Origin: Plotosus lineatus | Lineage: Eukaryota; Chordata; Actinopteri; Siluriformes; Plotosidae | Length of the DNA: 64,000 nucleotides | Direction of reading: 5' to 3' | Assembly (NCBI GenBank): GCA_024760905.1 | Contig: CM045729.1 | Span: 47,047,080 to 47,111,079 of the forward strand | Part shown: one piece after another, positions 53,322 to 63,936 of the stretch | Position numbering within the stretch: position 1 is the stretch's first letter | Layout of the letters: each line of letters opens with the position of its first letter | Notes under the pieces: model-generated | Seen by the model: the letters and a program-made list of their open reading frames with translations, nothing else | The model's database searches: none | What the model was told of the DNA's origin: nothing | Made by a program: the position numbers and the translations under genes

Positions 53322-54115
53322 CAGTGTTACCCCACCTTACGAAATTAATATGTTCCAGAGCTTTTTTCTTAACCTGCATTTTTCGTAAGTTGAACCGCAT
53401 TTTACATGATTCGTTCCAAGGCTCCCAGTACTACCACCTAAACCCTTTAAAAATTACAAAAGCATACCTTTAAAGACCTCCTTCTGCTTCAATATTGTAC
53501 TGATGGTAGACGGGTTTGGCCATATTCCTTTGTAATATCACTCGAGCCTGTTTCTTCTCCTTACTCGCACCAGAATCACTTGCGTGCCGTGTGTGTGTGT
53601 GTGTGTGTGCGCGCGCGCGCGTGCGTGTTGATCATGTCTTCTTAGCAGAATTATAATCTTACAAATGTTTATGGAAGGCTAAAAGCCTGAGTCAATAAAT
53701 AAAGCATAAAACAACAGTAACTCTGTCCTTTACAGGAAAAGCATCATGGTGGATTCAGCTCTATAATAGGCAGTGGGAGGTAGATGCGTCATTCCTCCTA
53801 GGCAATGGGATCCCTGTCCAAGATGGCTTCAGGTGGACCTGTCCAAGATGGCTCTCGAGTGAAGGCAACATGAACGACAGCTCAGTTGTTAGCCAGTGGG
53901 AGGCCAGCTGGGAGGGATGTTTGAATGTCATTGATGGGAGAGGAGCTTGTGCATTGTTTGAATGTTTGAATGGTGCGTTTTAATGTTTGAATTTTTAAGA
54001 TGGCACTTTCGTAACGTGAACTTGTTTTGTATCCTGAGACAAAAAATTTAGGAAAATGCTTTTCGTAACGTGTATTTTTCGTTTGGTGAGACTTTCGTAA
54101 GGTGAGGTACCACTG
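53322..54115 (+). mobile_element. Family-B TA-target transposon (B2)
   Basis: The left end CAGTGTTACCCCACCTTACG and inverted right end CGTAAGGTGAGGTACCACTG are flanked by TA at 53320-53321 and 54116-54117. It is collinear with B1 except that the 70-base tandem block is reduced and a short insertion around 53807-53893 carries two copies of CCTGTCCAAGATGGCT. Confidence 0.9.
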
Positions 54116-54117
54116 TA

Positions 54118-54616
54118 CAAGGATCCCTCACTTTCTGCTGTTAATTGGGACCGAGATCCCCATGCGACCATCAAAAGCCATGAAGTAGGATCACCCCCCA
54201 ACACCCCGACTGACGTATACGTACATGTACATGTGTATATAATATAAATACATACATACTCAATGCTATAAATGCTGCTAATAACAATTAAACATTAAAA
54301 AATAACATAAGATGTAAATAAAATATAAATACACACACATATGGTATTGCATGAAAAGAAGACGACACACATACATACGTGCACTTGTGCGCACGTGCAC
54401 AGATGCGTGTGAACACATAGATGCAACAGTGTAAGTATTACAACAGTGTGCATAATTGGCCTTGTTTTTGTGGCATTTCCCTTAACTTTTTTATCCTATT
54501 CTTCCTTAATTTCCTTATTTTTTTAATTCGATGAATATTTATTTATTTATATTTTTTAAAAACCACGGTGCACTGAAGCTGCATGAATTGAAGCGTGAAG
54601 TAGTGAGGGAGCCCTG
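54118..54616 (+). mobile_element. Family-A transposon (A5), adjoining B2
   Basis: The left end is CAAGGATCCCTCACTTTCTG and the right end is AGTAGTGAGGGAGCCCTG followed by TA. The TA at 54116-54117 is shared with B2, so no base separates the two elements other than the target dinucleotide. Confidence 0.85.
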
Positions 54617-55106
54617 TAATTGTTACACTGTCCGAATACTTATGAAGTAAACTGTAAAAACATAAGCCAAACAGGAGTGAAGGGAGTGATATGGCTACGG
54701 TATGTATGTGTCTAGGGTGTTATATAAATAACTGTACAGAGTGCATCTAGATTTGACACATGTAGTGCTCTGTTTTATCTATGCGGTGAGTGTGCTCCTT
54801 CACACAGCCATTTTAATTAATTTGCTGTCTTGTTCTTTCTTCTTTTTTATATTTACATCTTTTGGAATATATAGTACACACAGACAGCCGACTATTTTGG
54901 ACCCTGAATATACACCACCAGACCCTACCTCTCCCACACACATGGGAATGCATTACATTTCTTACTTTGCTTAGGGCAGAGAATCTTCATGAAAACAGTA
55001 AAGGTCAAGTGGAGGAAGTGGGTCAGGAGAAGACATCATACTAATCGTGCTTATTTATCTATAAACAGTGTTAATTTATTCATGGATAGATTGGTGCAAT
55101 TATTTA
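54617..55106. other. Unique sequence, nothing recognised
   Basis: Open frames at 54741-55044 have no domain and look like chance. Confidence 0.4.
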
Positions 55107-55351
55107 CAAACCGGATTCCAAAAACGTTGGGACACTATACAAATTCTAAATTAAAACTGAATGCAATGATGTGGAAGTGCCAAATTTCAATATTTTATTC
55201 CGAAAAGAACATAGATGACAGGTCAAAAGGTTAAACTGACAAAATGTATCATTTTAAGGAAAAAAATTGTGGTCCTCATTAGTGGTCCATTGGCAACATG
55301 ACTGAGTATAAAAAGAGCTTCTCAGAGTGGCAGTGTCTCTCAGAAGCAAAG

Positions 55352-56460
55352 ATGGGTAGAGGATCACCAATTCCCCAATGTTGGGCAGAAAGGTAGTAGA
55401 GCAACATCAGAAAGGTGTTTCCCACTGAAAAATTGCAAAGAATTTGAAGTTATCATCATGGACAGTGCTCATGGACATGGACAGATTCTCTGAATCTGAA
55501 ACAATCTCTGTGCATAACGGTCAAGGACAAAAAACCATACTGGATGCCCGTGATCTTCAGGCCCTTAAATGGCACTGCATCACAAACAGGAATGCTACTG
55601 TAAGGGAAATCACAGAATGGGCTCAGCAACAGTTCCAGAAACCATTGACCGTGAACACAATCCACCATGCCATCCACTGTTGTCAGCTGAGACTCTACAG
55701 TACAAAATAGAAGCCATTTCTAAACAGGAGCCAGAAGTGCAGGTGTTTTCTCTGGGCCAGGGATTATTTAAAATGGAGTGTGGCAAAGTGGAAAACTGTT
55801 CTGTGTTCAGACGAATCACAATTAGAAGTTCTTTATGGAAAACTGGGATGCCATGTCATATGGACTAAAGAAGACAAGGACAACCCAAGTTATTATCAGC
55901 GCTCAGTTCAGATGCCTGCATCTGTGATGGTGTGGGGTTGCATGGACAGCTTGCACAACTAGAAAGGCACCATCAATGCAGAAAGGTATATCCAGATGCT
56001 AGAACAGCATGCTCCCATCCAGACGTCGTTTCTTTCAGAAAAGACCTTGCATTTTTCAACATGATGATGCCAGACCACATGCAGCATTAATTACAACATC
56101 ATGGCTGCGAAGGAAAAGGATCCGGGTATTGAAATGGCCAGCCTGCAGTCCAGATCTTTCACCTATAGAGAACATTTGGCGCATCATAAAGAGGAAGGTG
56201 TGGCAAAGAAGGCCCAAGACAGTTGAACAGTTAGAGGCCTGTATTAGACAAGAATGGGACAGCATGCCTATTTGGTGAAGGAGGACATGAAGGTAGTTGG
56301 AGTAAAAATAGAAGATGCAGAGAATAGGGTGAGATGGAGGCAGATCATTTGCTGTGGCGACCCCTGAAGGAAACAGCTGAAAGGAGAAGAAGAAGAAGAA
56401 GAAGAAGAGGGACAGTATTCCTATTTCTAAACTTGAGAAACTTGTCTCCTCGGTCCCCAG
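55352..56460 (+). pseudogene. Mariner/Tc1-type transposase, broken
   Basis: The ATG at 55352 gives MGRGSPIPQCWAER and then a stop. Later parts are readable: an HTH region (LKWHCITNRNATVREITEWA, about 55565-55625) and FQKPLTVNTIHHAIHCCQLR. The first catalytic Asp is at 55810 (CSDESQLEVLYGKLGCHV), followed by SVMVWGCM, the second Asp at 56063 (FQHDDARPHAALITTSW) and Glu at 56168 (SPDLSPIENIWRIIKRK). These last two have exactly 34 residues between them, so D34E is intact. Breaks are stops near 55394 and 55708, a frameshift near 55720-55780, TAG at about 55962, shifts near 56000, and the C-terminus is cut by the RTE insertion after WDSMPI. All catalytic residues survive, unlike in the copy at 63.2 kb. 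Confidence 0.9.
56274..56408 (+). mobile_element. RTE LINE 3' end (R3), flanked by an 18-bp target duplication
   Basis: The insertion begins at GGTGAAGGAGGACATGAAGG, continues to GCTGTGGCGACCCCTGAAGG and ends with a GAAGAAGAAG tail. The target GGGACAGCATGCCTATTT (56256-56273) is repeated at 56409-56426 with two mismatches. Five-prime truncation and the duplication show target-primed insertion. Confidence 0.93.
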
Positions 56461-56728
56461 ATGTTTTCAGACTGTGAAAGAAGAAAATGGGATGCCTCAC
56501 AATGGTGAAAATGGCCTTGTCCCAACTTTTTTAAGATTTGTTGAAACCATGAAATTTAAAATCAACATATTTTTCTCTTAAAATGATACATTTTCTCAGT
56601 TTAAACTTCTGACCCTGTCATCTATGTTCTATTCAGAATAAAATATTGAAATTTGGCACTTCCACATCATTGCATTCAGTTTTTATTTACAATCTGTATA
56701 GTGTGCCAAGTTTTCTGAATCCGGTTTG

Positions 56729-57186
56729 TGCTTATTTACCTATTTATTTGTATCTGTATCTATGTACATAGTTTAAACATACTGTTTAATGACCAGTGAA
56801 GACAGTCTATTCTTAAGTTAGTCAAATCCTGACCTTGATCTTCAGAGTTAGGTTTGTTCTTTCACAGTTGATAGAAATAACAAAATCTAATTAAGCTACT
56901 AAGATCACTGTTCTGATTATCCTTTCATTGCATTTTAAGGCTCTTCTTTACAAGCACATGAATGTGATGTTGTTTTTATCTCTTTGTATAATTAATGAAG
57001 TGTGTGTGTGTGTGTGTGTGTGTCTTTATTTGATGTTGTCTACACAGGTGGAACATTTGGCCAGCCAGTAAAACCATTCAGGAGAGGTTGTGAAACAGCT
57101 GCAGCCACATCGCCACCTTGCCTCTTTATGTGCTGTCACTTGGGGTGTGAATGAGCCTATCAGAGTGCTGCATTTGACTGATATGA
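56729..57186. other. Unique sequence with a (TG)n at 57000-57024
   Basis: No gene or repeat family recognised. Confidence 0.4.
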
Positions 57187-57197
57187 TATGCGTGTGT

Positions 57198-57257
<60 letters not shown>

Positions 57258-57262
57258 GTGTG
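57187..57262. repeat. (TG)n microsatellite
   Basis: About 75 bases of TG with small interruptions. Confidence 0.96.
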
Positions 57263-57377
57263 GGCACACAGGGTGCTAAGAGAGTGCTACACCAGTTGGT
57301 CACATGACACCTGTGCTTGATAGTTGTCTCCCCAGGGGTCCTGTCTATCCCTGGACTGCCATACCACTCCCCAAAGG

Positions 57378-57435
<58 letters not shown>
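57378..57435. repeat. (CA)n-(GA)n microsatellite
   Basis: CA followed by GA repeats. Confidence 0.95.
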
Positions 57436-57437
<2 letters not shown>

Positions 57438-57947
57438 ACCTATTAACATACTATTTACATTGCTGTTTGAATAAAGATGAAAAACCTGCAAGGTCCTAAA
57501 TGAACAGACCAAGATAATGAATATATTTATATTTAATCATGAGTGTAAATATAAATATATTCAGACACACAGAGAAATCAAGCCAGATGGCTCTTTCCCC
57601 ATCATAATTATTCCACTCAGGACTCAAATTCATGTTGCTTGTGGGAGTCAGGCTTGACAGGCAGGCACACATCAAATACAGGCAGATAATGTTATTTAAA
57701 GACAGAATCATCAAGCACACATACTCATTCGGTTTAGCAGCACGTCCATCACAGTACCATGACAGTGAGAGAGAGAAAGAGAGAAATATTTTTTCTGTTA
57801 GCACTGACCTCATTCTGCATTTAAATTTAAAAATAAGAAGACGATTGATTCATTTTATGACAAGTTTGTTCATAAGACACAAACACTGACTATAGTTCTG
57901 AGATGCCGAGAAAGAAACATTAAAAATATGCTGAACATACTATACTG
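57436..57947. other. Unique sequence, nothing recognised
   Basis: No repeat or gene identified. Confidence 0.4.
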
Positions 57948-58106
57948 CAAGAATAGGTTGCATTGCTGTCAGTGTGTTTCTGCCCTGGGATGGCATGGCT
58001 AACTGTTCACTATGTGCTCTTCCCTCTCCCAGAACTGGCTGAGATGGGAGCCAGCCTCCCTGCAACCCTAATTAGGATTATACGGTTTGGAAAATGAATG
58101 AATGAT
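57948..58106 (+). mobile_element. SINE-Y with L2-like tail (Y12), 3' half only
   Basis: Starts near GCAAGAATAGGTTGCATTGC (Y body end), then the hinge GTCAGTGTGTTTCTGCCCTG and the L2-like tail to CCTAATTAGGATTATACG and AATGAATGAATG. Confidence 0.85.
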
Positions 58107-58862
58107 AACATTTTTTTGTGAAAATGATTGCACTATAGATGTTTCCAGACCATTCCAGACAAATTTAAAATATCACTGTAACTCAGTGAACACACCAAAT
58201 TTGTACATTTTATTCCATGGTTTTGTGATCAGAGTACTTGCTATTTATACACAATCCCTCCCTATTTTCCTCAAACTGCAGTCATCATTTTAATCATGTT
58301 TATTGTGTTAGTAATGGGTCTATGCCAATTAGTGCTTCCTGCTTTCATCCAGTTAAAGGAATAGACAAATACATGTAGGCCTGGTGTTAGCTCCATGTGT
58401 TGACTTCCCAAAACACTTTGCCTCTCCCTTGCCATCAAATCAGATTTTGGCAAACGTTTCGACCTCCTCATCTCCTATGCTGCCATTTGTAGCATGTCTG
58501 AGGTGGGAACCAACACACTTCACCTGCTTCAAGTCTCAAACGAATTTGACGAAGCTTAAATGTGTGGCTGTTGCTCTTACCTTTGACCTGCAGGGGGTGC
58601 CTGTTTTCACATCTCAATAAAGCCGAATAATAGCTTAGTGGCATTGTGAATCTATGAAGGAGCCATAACGTAAAACACAATCATTTATTTAGGCTGGGTG
58701 TTTAATCAGCACATATTTATTGTCATCATGAATTGATATGTTTGTTGACATAGTCTACATCTGTACTGAACTGCCTGCAGAGTGCAAATCTAACCAAAGC
58801 CATGGTGATCAGCTCAACCCCCACTCTCTCCAGTTCTCTCCTTGTATATGGGGGTTGTGGAT
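58107..58862. other. Unique sequence, nothing recognised
   Basis: Open frames on both strands at 58271-58680 have no recognisable domain. No repeat is seen. Confidence 0.4.
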
Positions 58863-60236
58863 AAGATAAGATAAGATAAGATAAGATACAGCTTTATTAA
58901 TCTCACAATGGAGAAATTCACTGTTACAGGCTCTTGAGGTACTATCAGTAGGGGGTGCAAAAATAGATACAAGTACGAACATACACACATACATATATAA
59001 GTAAATAAATAAATAGATACATAAATAGTATAAATTACTAAACAATAAAAGAAAAGAATGGAGCAACTTTATAGATTGGCCTATATTAAAGTGTAATGTA
59101 TCTGAGTGCAGAGTAGATGGGTTGATATGGTTGACAGTCAGTGGGGTAGATGTGGTTGATTAAAGTGCGCGGGGGTTTTATTGCACATAACCGGTATTTT
59201 CACAGACAGTTACAAAGTGGCGTTGTACAGTCTGATAGCGGTGGGAATGAACGACCTGCGGTAGCGCTCCTTCCTGCACTGAGGATGCCTCAGTCGTCCA
59301 CTGAAGGAGCTGCTTAGCTCCTCGACAGTCTGGTGCAGTGGGTGAGAGCTGTTGAACAGGATGGATGTGAGCTTTGCTACCATCCTCCTCTCACTCACCT
59401 CCTCCACAGAGTCCAGTGGGCAGCCGAGGACAGAGCTGGCCCTCCTGACCAGCTTGTTCAGTCTCTTTCTGTCCCGCTCTGTGCTGCCCGGGGCCCAGCA
59501 GATGGCAGCGTAGAGGATTGCAGAGGCTACCACAGAGTCATAAAATGTCCTGAGCAGAGGTCTGCATATGCCGAAGGACCCGAGTCTCCTCAGAAGGTGG
59601 AGGCGACTCTGGCCCTTCTTGTACAGGGCGTTGGTGTTGTGGGACCAGTCCAGTTTATTGTTAAGGTGAACACCCAGGTACTTGAAACTGTCCACTGTCT
59701 CAATGTCCTGTCCCTGGATGTTCACTAGTAAATGTGTGTGTGTGTGTGTTTGAGTGTTTCTCCTGAAGTCGACCACCATCTCCTTCGTCTTCCTAGTGTT
59801 CAAGCACAGGTGGTTGCGCTCACACCAGTCCACGAAGTCGACGATGCCCGACCGGTACTCCAGCTCGTTCCCCTCTGACACACGGCCCACGATGGCGGAG
59901 TCGTCCGAGAACTTCTGGAGGTGGGAGCTGTTTGTGTTATATATGAAGGCCCAGGTAGAGATGTTAAAAAGGAAGGGGGAGAGGACGGGGCCCTGCGGTG
60001 CCCCGTGCTACAGACTACCACCTTTGACTTACAGCGCGCAAGAGCCGCACGTACTGTGGACGGTTAGTAAGGTAGTCAATAATCCAGGCAGCAAGATGCC
60101 CGTCCACTCCCACGTCCTCCAGCTTCCCCCGCAGACGCGCTGGCCTGATGGTGTTGAAGGCGCTGGAGAAGTCAAAGAACATGACCCTCACAGCGCTGCC
60201 GGCGATCTCCAGTCTCCAGGATTCAGTCCCTGTTAA
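58863..60236 (-). mobile_element. LINE-K, 5' truncated, antisense (K1)
   Basis: On the minus strand it holds the second half of a reverse transcriptase gene, a 3' UTR and a (TATCT)n tail at 58863-58885. Elements of this group use short tandem repeats as 3' ends. The 5' end is truncated at about 60236. Confidence 0.88.
59207..60236 (-). pseudogene. LINE-K reverse transcriptase, C-terminal two thirds
   Basis: Minus-strand reading: motif A (FFDFSSAFNTIRPARLRGKL, about 60125-60185), YLTNRPQYVRLLRA, motif B (GAPQGPVLSPFLFNI, about 59965-60005) and motif C (FSDDSAIVG, about 59888-59915). From 59890 down an uninterrupted 226-residue frame follows: LCLNTRKTKEMVVDFRRN, DSFKYLGVHLNNKLDWSHNT, LHLLRRLGSFGICRPLL, YDSVVASAILYAAICW, NKLVRRASSVLGCPLDSVEE and a C-terminus with RYRRSFIPTAIRLYNA and a stop near 59210. 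Frame breaks lie only upstream, near 59890-60025 (a stop follows LLRALQVKG). The long intact C-terminus suggests a fairly recent insertion. CR1/L2/Rex-like by motif style. The (CA)n at 59736-59748 adds Thr-His codons. Confidence 0.88.
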
Positions 60237-60615
60237 AGGGTAAACATTGAAACAATGGACTAGAACACATTTCTAGTGCAATTAATATGGCTTCTGTTGT
60301 GCTAATAGAATTTAGGTAGAAAACGGGAGATGGAAATTAACAGAAATTAAGAAACAGTGACGTGCCCAACTGGATTGGGCACGTGGTCGAGTAAATGGTC
60401 TGAGAAAAGCTGCCAAAGCTTTATTTTAATAATGTTTCTCAGACTTTCACATACCTCAAACAGATATAATGCTCATGGGAGGGGTTGTATTTAAGATTTC
60501 ATGTTAATTGAAAGACTACATCTATTTTAAATTGATCTTTGATCTATATTTATCTGATTATTTAAATATTGTCAATTTTTATTGCCAAGTTATTTGAAAT
60601 GATACTTCTTCTTTT
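60237..60615. other. Unique sequence, nothing recognised
   Basis: AT-rich. No gene or repeat identified. Confidence 0.4.
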
Positions 60616-60972
60616 CAGGGGCAGTGGTGGTCTAGTGGTATAGGGCGCTCGATCACCGTTCCAAAGGTTGGGGGTTCGAGTCCCACTCTCCACAAGGTTG
60701 TCACTGTCCCCCCCAGTGCGGCTAACTGGGTTATCAAAGGCGGGCCATGTCTGTCACTGTCTATGGTGAGAGGCATGTAAAAGAACCATTGCTGACTTTC
60801 GTAAAGAGTAGCTGCAAAGTCGTCAGCGTGTTTCTGTCCCTTGTTAAAAAGGGTTGTGACAGGAAGGGCATCCGACGTAAAAACCTCTGCCAAATCAAAC
60901 GTGCGAATCAGATGATTCGCTGTGGCGACTCCCGAGTAAAAGGGAAAAAGCTGAAAGGAAGACAGACAGACA
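60616..60972 (+). mobile_element. SINE-Y with RTE tail (Y13), full length
   Basis: A complete copy: head starting GGGGCAGTGGTGGTCTAGTG, body GGTTGTCACTGTCCCCCC, hinge GTCAGCGTGTTTCTGTCCCT, then the RTE-derived part GGGTTGTGACAGGAAGGGCA, CGTAAAAACCTCTGCC, TGCGAATCAGATGATTCGCT, GTGGCGACTCCCGAG and GGAAGACAGACAGACA. This is the reference copy for the R-tailed subfamily. Confidence 0.95.
60628..60683 (+). promoter_or_regulatory. RNA polymerase III internal promoter of Y13
   Basis: A box TGGTCTAGTGG at 60628-60638 and B box GGTTCGAGTCC at 60673-60683, identical to those of Y7. Confidence 0.85.
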
Positions 60973-61140
60973 TTTACGATAAATCAAACATGAGCACGAG
61001 TAAATCATGATCTTCACATGCAGACTGCAGAAAGTAACACAAATTAACCAATAAAACCAATTTTGCTTTTTTTGGAAAACTAATAAATGTTTTCTTGAAG
61101 CACAGGCACAATATTTTATTGCAAGATCAAAATACCTCTT

Positions 61141-61142
<2 letters not shown>

Positions 61143-61219
<77 letters not shown>

Positions 61220-61226
61220 ATCTGTG

Positions 61227-61283
<57 letters not shown>

Positions 61284-61298
61284 TAGATATATCTTGTA

Positions 61299-61342
<44 letters not shown>
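61143..61342. repeat. (TA)n and (TG)n microsatellites
   Basis: TA repeats at about 61143-61213 and 61231-61280, then TG repeats at 61298-61342, running into the next transposon. Confidence 0.96.
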
Positions 61343-61343
<1 letters not shown>

Positions 61344-61361
61344 ATATATATATATATACTA

Positions 61362-62897
61362 CTCGTCCTTCTCAAAAAATTAGCATATTGTGATAAAGTT
61401 CATTATTTTCTGTTATGTACTGATAAAAATTAAAAATTCAACTTTCATATATTTTAGATTCATTGCACACCAACTGAAATATTTCAGGTCTTTTATTGTT
61501 TTAATACTGATGATTTTGGCATACAGCTCATGAAAACCCAAAATTCCTATCTCAAAATATTAGCATATCATGAAAAAGTAGTCTAAACGAGCTATTAACC
61601 TAATCATCTGAATCAACCAATTAACTCTAAACACCTGCAAAAGATTCCTGAGGTTTTTAAAAACTCCCAGCCTGGTTCATTACTCAAAACCGCAATCATG
61701 GGTAAGACTGCCGACCTGACTGCTGTCCAGAAGGCCATCATTGACACCCTCAAGACAGAAAGAAATCTCTGAGCGAATAGGCTGTTCCCAGAGTGCTGTA
61801 TCAAGGCACCTCAGTGGGACGTCTGTGGGAAGGAAAAAGTGTGGCAGAAAACGCTGCACAACCAGAAGAGGTGACCGGACCCTGAGGAAGATTGTGGAGA
61901 AGGGCCGATTCCAGACCTTGGGGGACCTGTGGAAGCAGTGGACTGGGCTTCCCCAGGTCAAGCCACTTTTGAACCAGAAACAGCGGCAGAAGCGCCTGAC
62001 CTGGACTACCGAGAAGCAGCACTGGACTGTTGCTCAGTGGTCCAAAGTACTTTTTTCGGATGAAAGCAAATTTTGTATGTCATTCGGAACTCAAGGTGCC
62101 AGAGTCTGGAGGAAGACGGGGGGAAGGAAATGCCAAAATGCCTGAAGTCCAGTGTCAAGTAGCCACAGTCAGTGATGGTCTGGGGTGCCATGTCAGCTGC
62201 TGGTGTTGGTCCACTTTGTTTTATCAAGGGCAGGGTCAATGCAGCTAGCTATCAGGAGATTTTGGAGCATTTCATGCTTCCATCTGCTGAAAAGCTTTAT
62301 GGAGATGAAGATTTTCATTTTTCAGAATGACCTGGCACCTGCTCACAGTGCCAAAACCACTGGTAAATGGTTTACTGACCATGGTATTACTGTGCTCAAT
62401 TGGCCTGCCAACTCTCCTGACCTGAACCCCATAGAGAATCTGTGGGATATTGTGAAGAGAAAGTTGAGACACATCAGACCCAACACTGTGGATGAGCTTA
62501 AGGCCGCTATCGAAGCATCCTGGGCCTCCATAACACCTCAGCAGTGCCACAGGCTGATTGCCTCCATGCCACACCGCACTGAAGCAGTCATTTCTGCAAA
62601 AGGATTTCTGACCAAGTATTGAGTGCATAACTCAACATAATTATTTGAAGGTTGAGCTTTTTTGTATTAAAAACACTTTTTTTATTGGTCGGATAAAATA
62701 TGCTAATTTTGTGAGATAGGGATTTTTGGTTTTTCTTTACTTTTTTGCCAAAATTATCAATATGAAAACAATAAAAGTCTTGAACTACTTCAGTTGTGTG
62801 TAATGAATCTAAAATATATGAAAGTCTAATATTTATCTGTACATTACAGAAAATAATGAACTTTATCACAATATGCTAATTTTTTGAGAAGGACTAG
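61362..62897 (+). mobile_element. Tc1-type transposon, second copy (Tc1-a2)
   Basis: The left end is CTCGTCCTTCTCAAAAAATT after TA, and the inverted right end is AATTTTTTGAGAAGGACTAG. It is collinear with the 35.4-kb copy in the same orientation, with long inverted repeats and the internal CTCAAAATATTAGCATAT motif at about 61551. It holds no SINE. Confidence 0.93.
61698..62622 (+). pseudogene. Tc1 transposase (Tc1-a2), broken
   Basis: The ATG at 61698 starts like the 35-kb copy, but a 14-base deletion after ACACCCTCAAG (about 61754) shifts the frame and ends it within about 24 residues. Downstream the frame reads the HTH (SERIGCSQSAVSRHLSG), the linker, KQWTGLPQVKPLLNQKQRQK and the first catalytic Asp at 62059 (FSDESKFCMSFGTQ). 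It shifts again near 62120 (a G-run) and later reads FQNDLAPAHSAKTTGKWF with Asp at 62329 and Glu at 62434, with the full 34 residues between. All three catalytic acids are present but are not in one frame. The two copies carry different breaks, so the ancestor was intact. Confidence 0.92.
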
Positions 62898-62959
62898 TGT
62901 ATGTGTGTTTATTAAGAAGTGTTTTTATAACAATGTTCAATCTTGTTTTTATTTATAGG

Positions 62960-63936
62960 AAAGAAAGGAGTTTAGTTGTAATTAAACAACATTAAATTCA
63001 CATATTTTTACTCATCAAAAAAGACATGAACAACATGCATATTTGAATGGACGAAAAAATTAGGACAACTCCACATATTTTTCTCCTTAAAATGGCCATA
63101 ATGACACACAGGTATATCAGATCTGAACATTGTGACCCAGCATTTTGTAGAAGGCTTGCTCTATTTAAACCTCAGACATTAACTTTGGTGCCCCTGTTTG
63201 TTGAAGTGAAACTGAGCTCATGGTGAGATCTAAAGATCTGTCTGAAGCCTTCAGGAAGAAGATTATGACTGTTTTTGAGTCTGGTAAGTTATTTAAAAAG
63301 ATATCAAAACAATTTGACATCTGCCATTCCATCATCCGGAAAATTGTTTACAAGTAGAGGACATTCAAAACAACTGCCACCATGCCCAAGTCTGGCCGTC
63401 CAAGCAAGTTCACCCCAGAGCAGAGCACAGGATGCTAAAAGAAGTAATCAAAAGTCCTAAAATATAATTATGGGAGCGCCAGCAGGATCTCGCTCCTGTC
63501 AATGTGAAGACACATGACTCTACTATCAGAAGGAGACCTTCATGGGAGGTGTGCAGGAAGGAAACTTTTTCTCTCTATGAAGAACATTAAAGCCAGACTG
63601 AAGTTTGCCAGAGACCAGGTCTTCTGGAATAATGTTCTTTGGACAAATGAGTCTAAAGTTGAATTATTTGCACACCAGAAAGGAAGACATTTTTGGTAGA
63701 AACCAAATACCACTTTTTATAGAAAGAAACATACTAACTGTGAAGAATAGAGGTGGTTTGGGGATGCTTTCCTGTAGCAGGGCCTGGCCAGTTCACCATC
63801 ATAGAATCCACCATGAATTCTACTGTGTATCAGAGGGTGCTTGAAGAACACGTGAAACCATCTGTTAAAAGAAAACTAAAGCTGAAGTGGAACTGCATGC
63901 TGCAACATAACAATGACCCAAAACATACCAGTAAAG
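62960..63936 (+). mobile_element. Tc1 transposon of a third type (Tc1-c), truncated by a SINE
   Basis: A Tc1 transposase gene is clear, but the left inverted repeat is not well defined in 62900-63100 and the right part is interrupted by SINE-Y at 63937 and runs out of the window. Confidence 0.8.
63220..63936 (+). pseudogene. Tc1 transposase (Tc1-c), inactivated and split
   Basis: The ATG at 63220 gives MVRSKDLSEAFRKKIMTVFE, then SGKLFKKISKQFDICHSIIR and an early stop after about 45 residues (Trp codon turned to TAG). Further HTH and linker text follows (TATMPKSGRPSKFTPEQ). An internal piece after TIRR is shortened near 63535, and a frame break and gap follow near 63600-63640. The first catalytic acid is changed: NVLWTNESKVELFAHQKG has Asn for Asp (63646). 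The second is also Asn (LQHNNDPKHTSK, codon at 63909), where family members have Asp. The gene ends at the SINE insertion just after this motif, so the C-terminal Glu is outside the window or lost. It has decayed longer than the other copies. Confidence 0.9.

Larger units (their letters stand above)
55107..56728 (+). mobile_element. Tc1/mariner transposon of a second type, with an RTE LINE stub inserted
   Basis: The ends are CAAACCGGATTCCAAAAACG and, inverted, TTTTCTGAATCCGGTTTG, with inverted repeats of about 150 bases. TA precedes the left end, and the right side is TG, so one target base has mutated. An RTE stub lies at 56274-56408. Without it the element is about 1.47 kb. Elements of this type are frequent in fish and frogs. 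Confidence 0.92.

Noticed and set aside
54741..55044. Hydrophobic 77-codon frame as a small membrane protein
   Set aside because: AT-rich sequence gives Phe, Ile and Leu by chance. No start context, homologue or splice support.
58271..58680. Possible exon on either strand
   Set aside because: Four overlapping frames on both strands, no recognised domain and no convincing splice sites.
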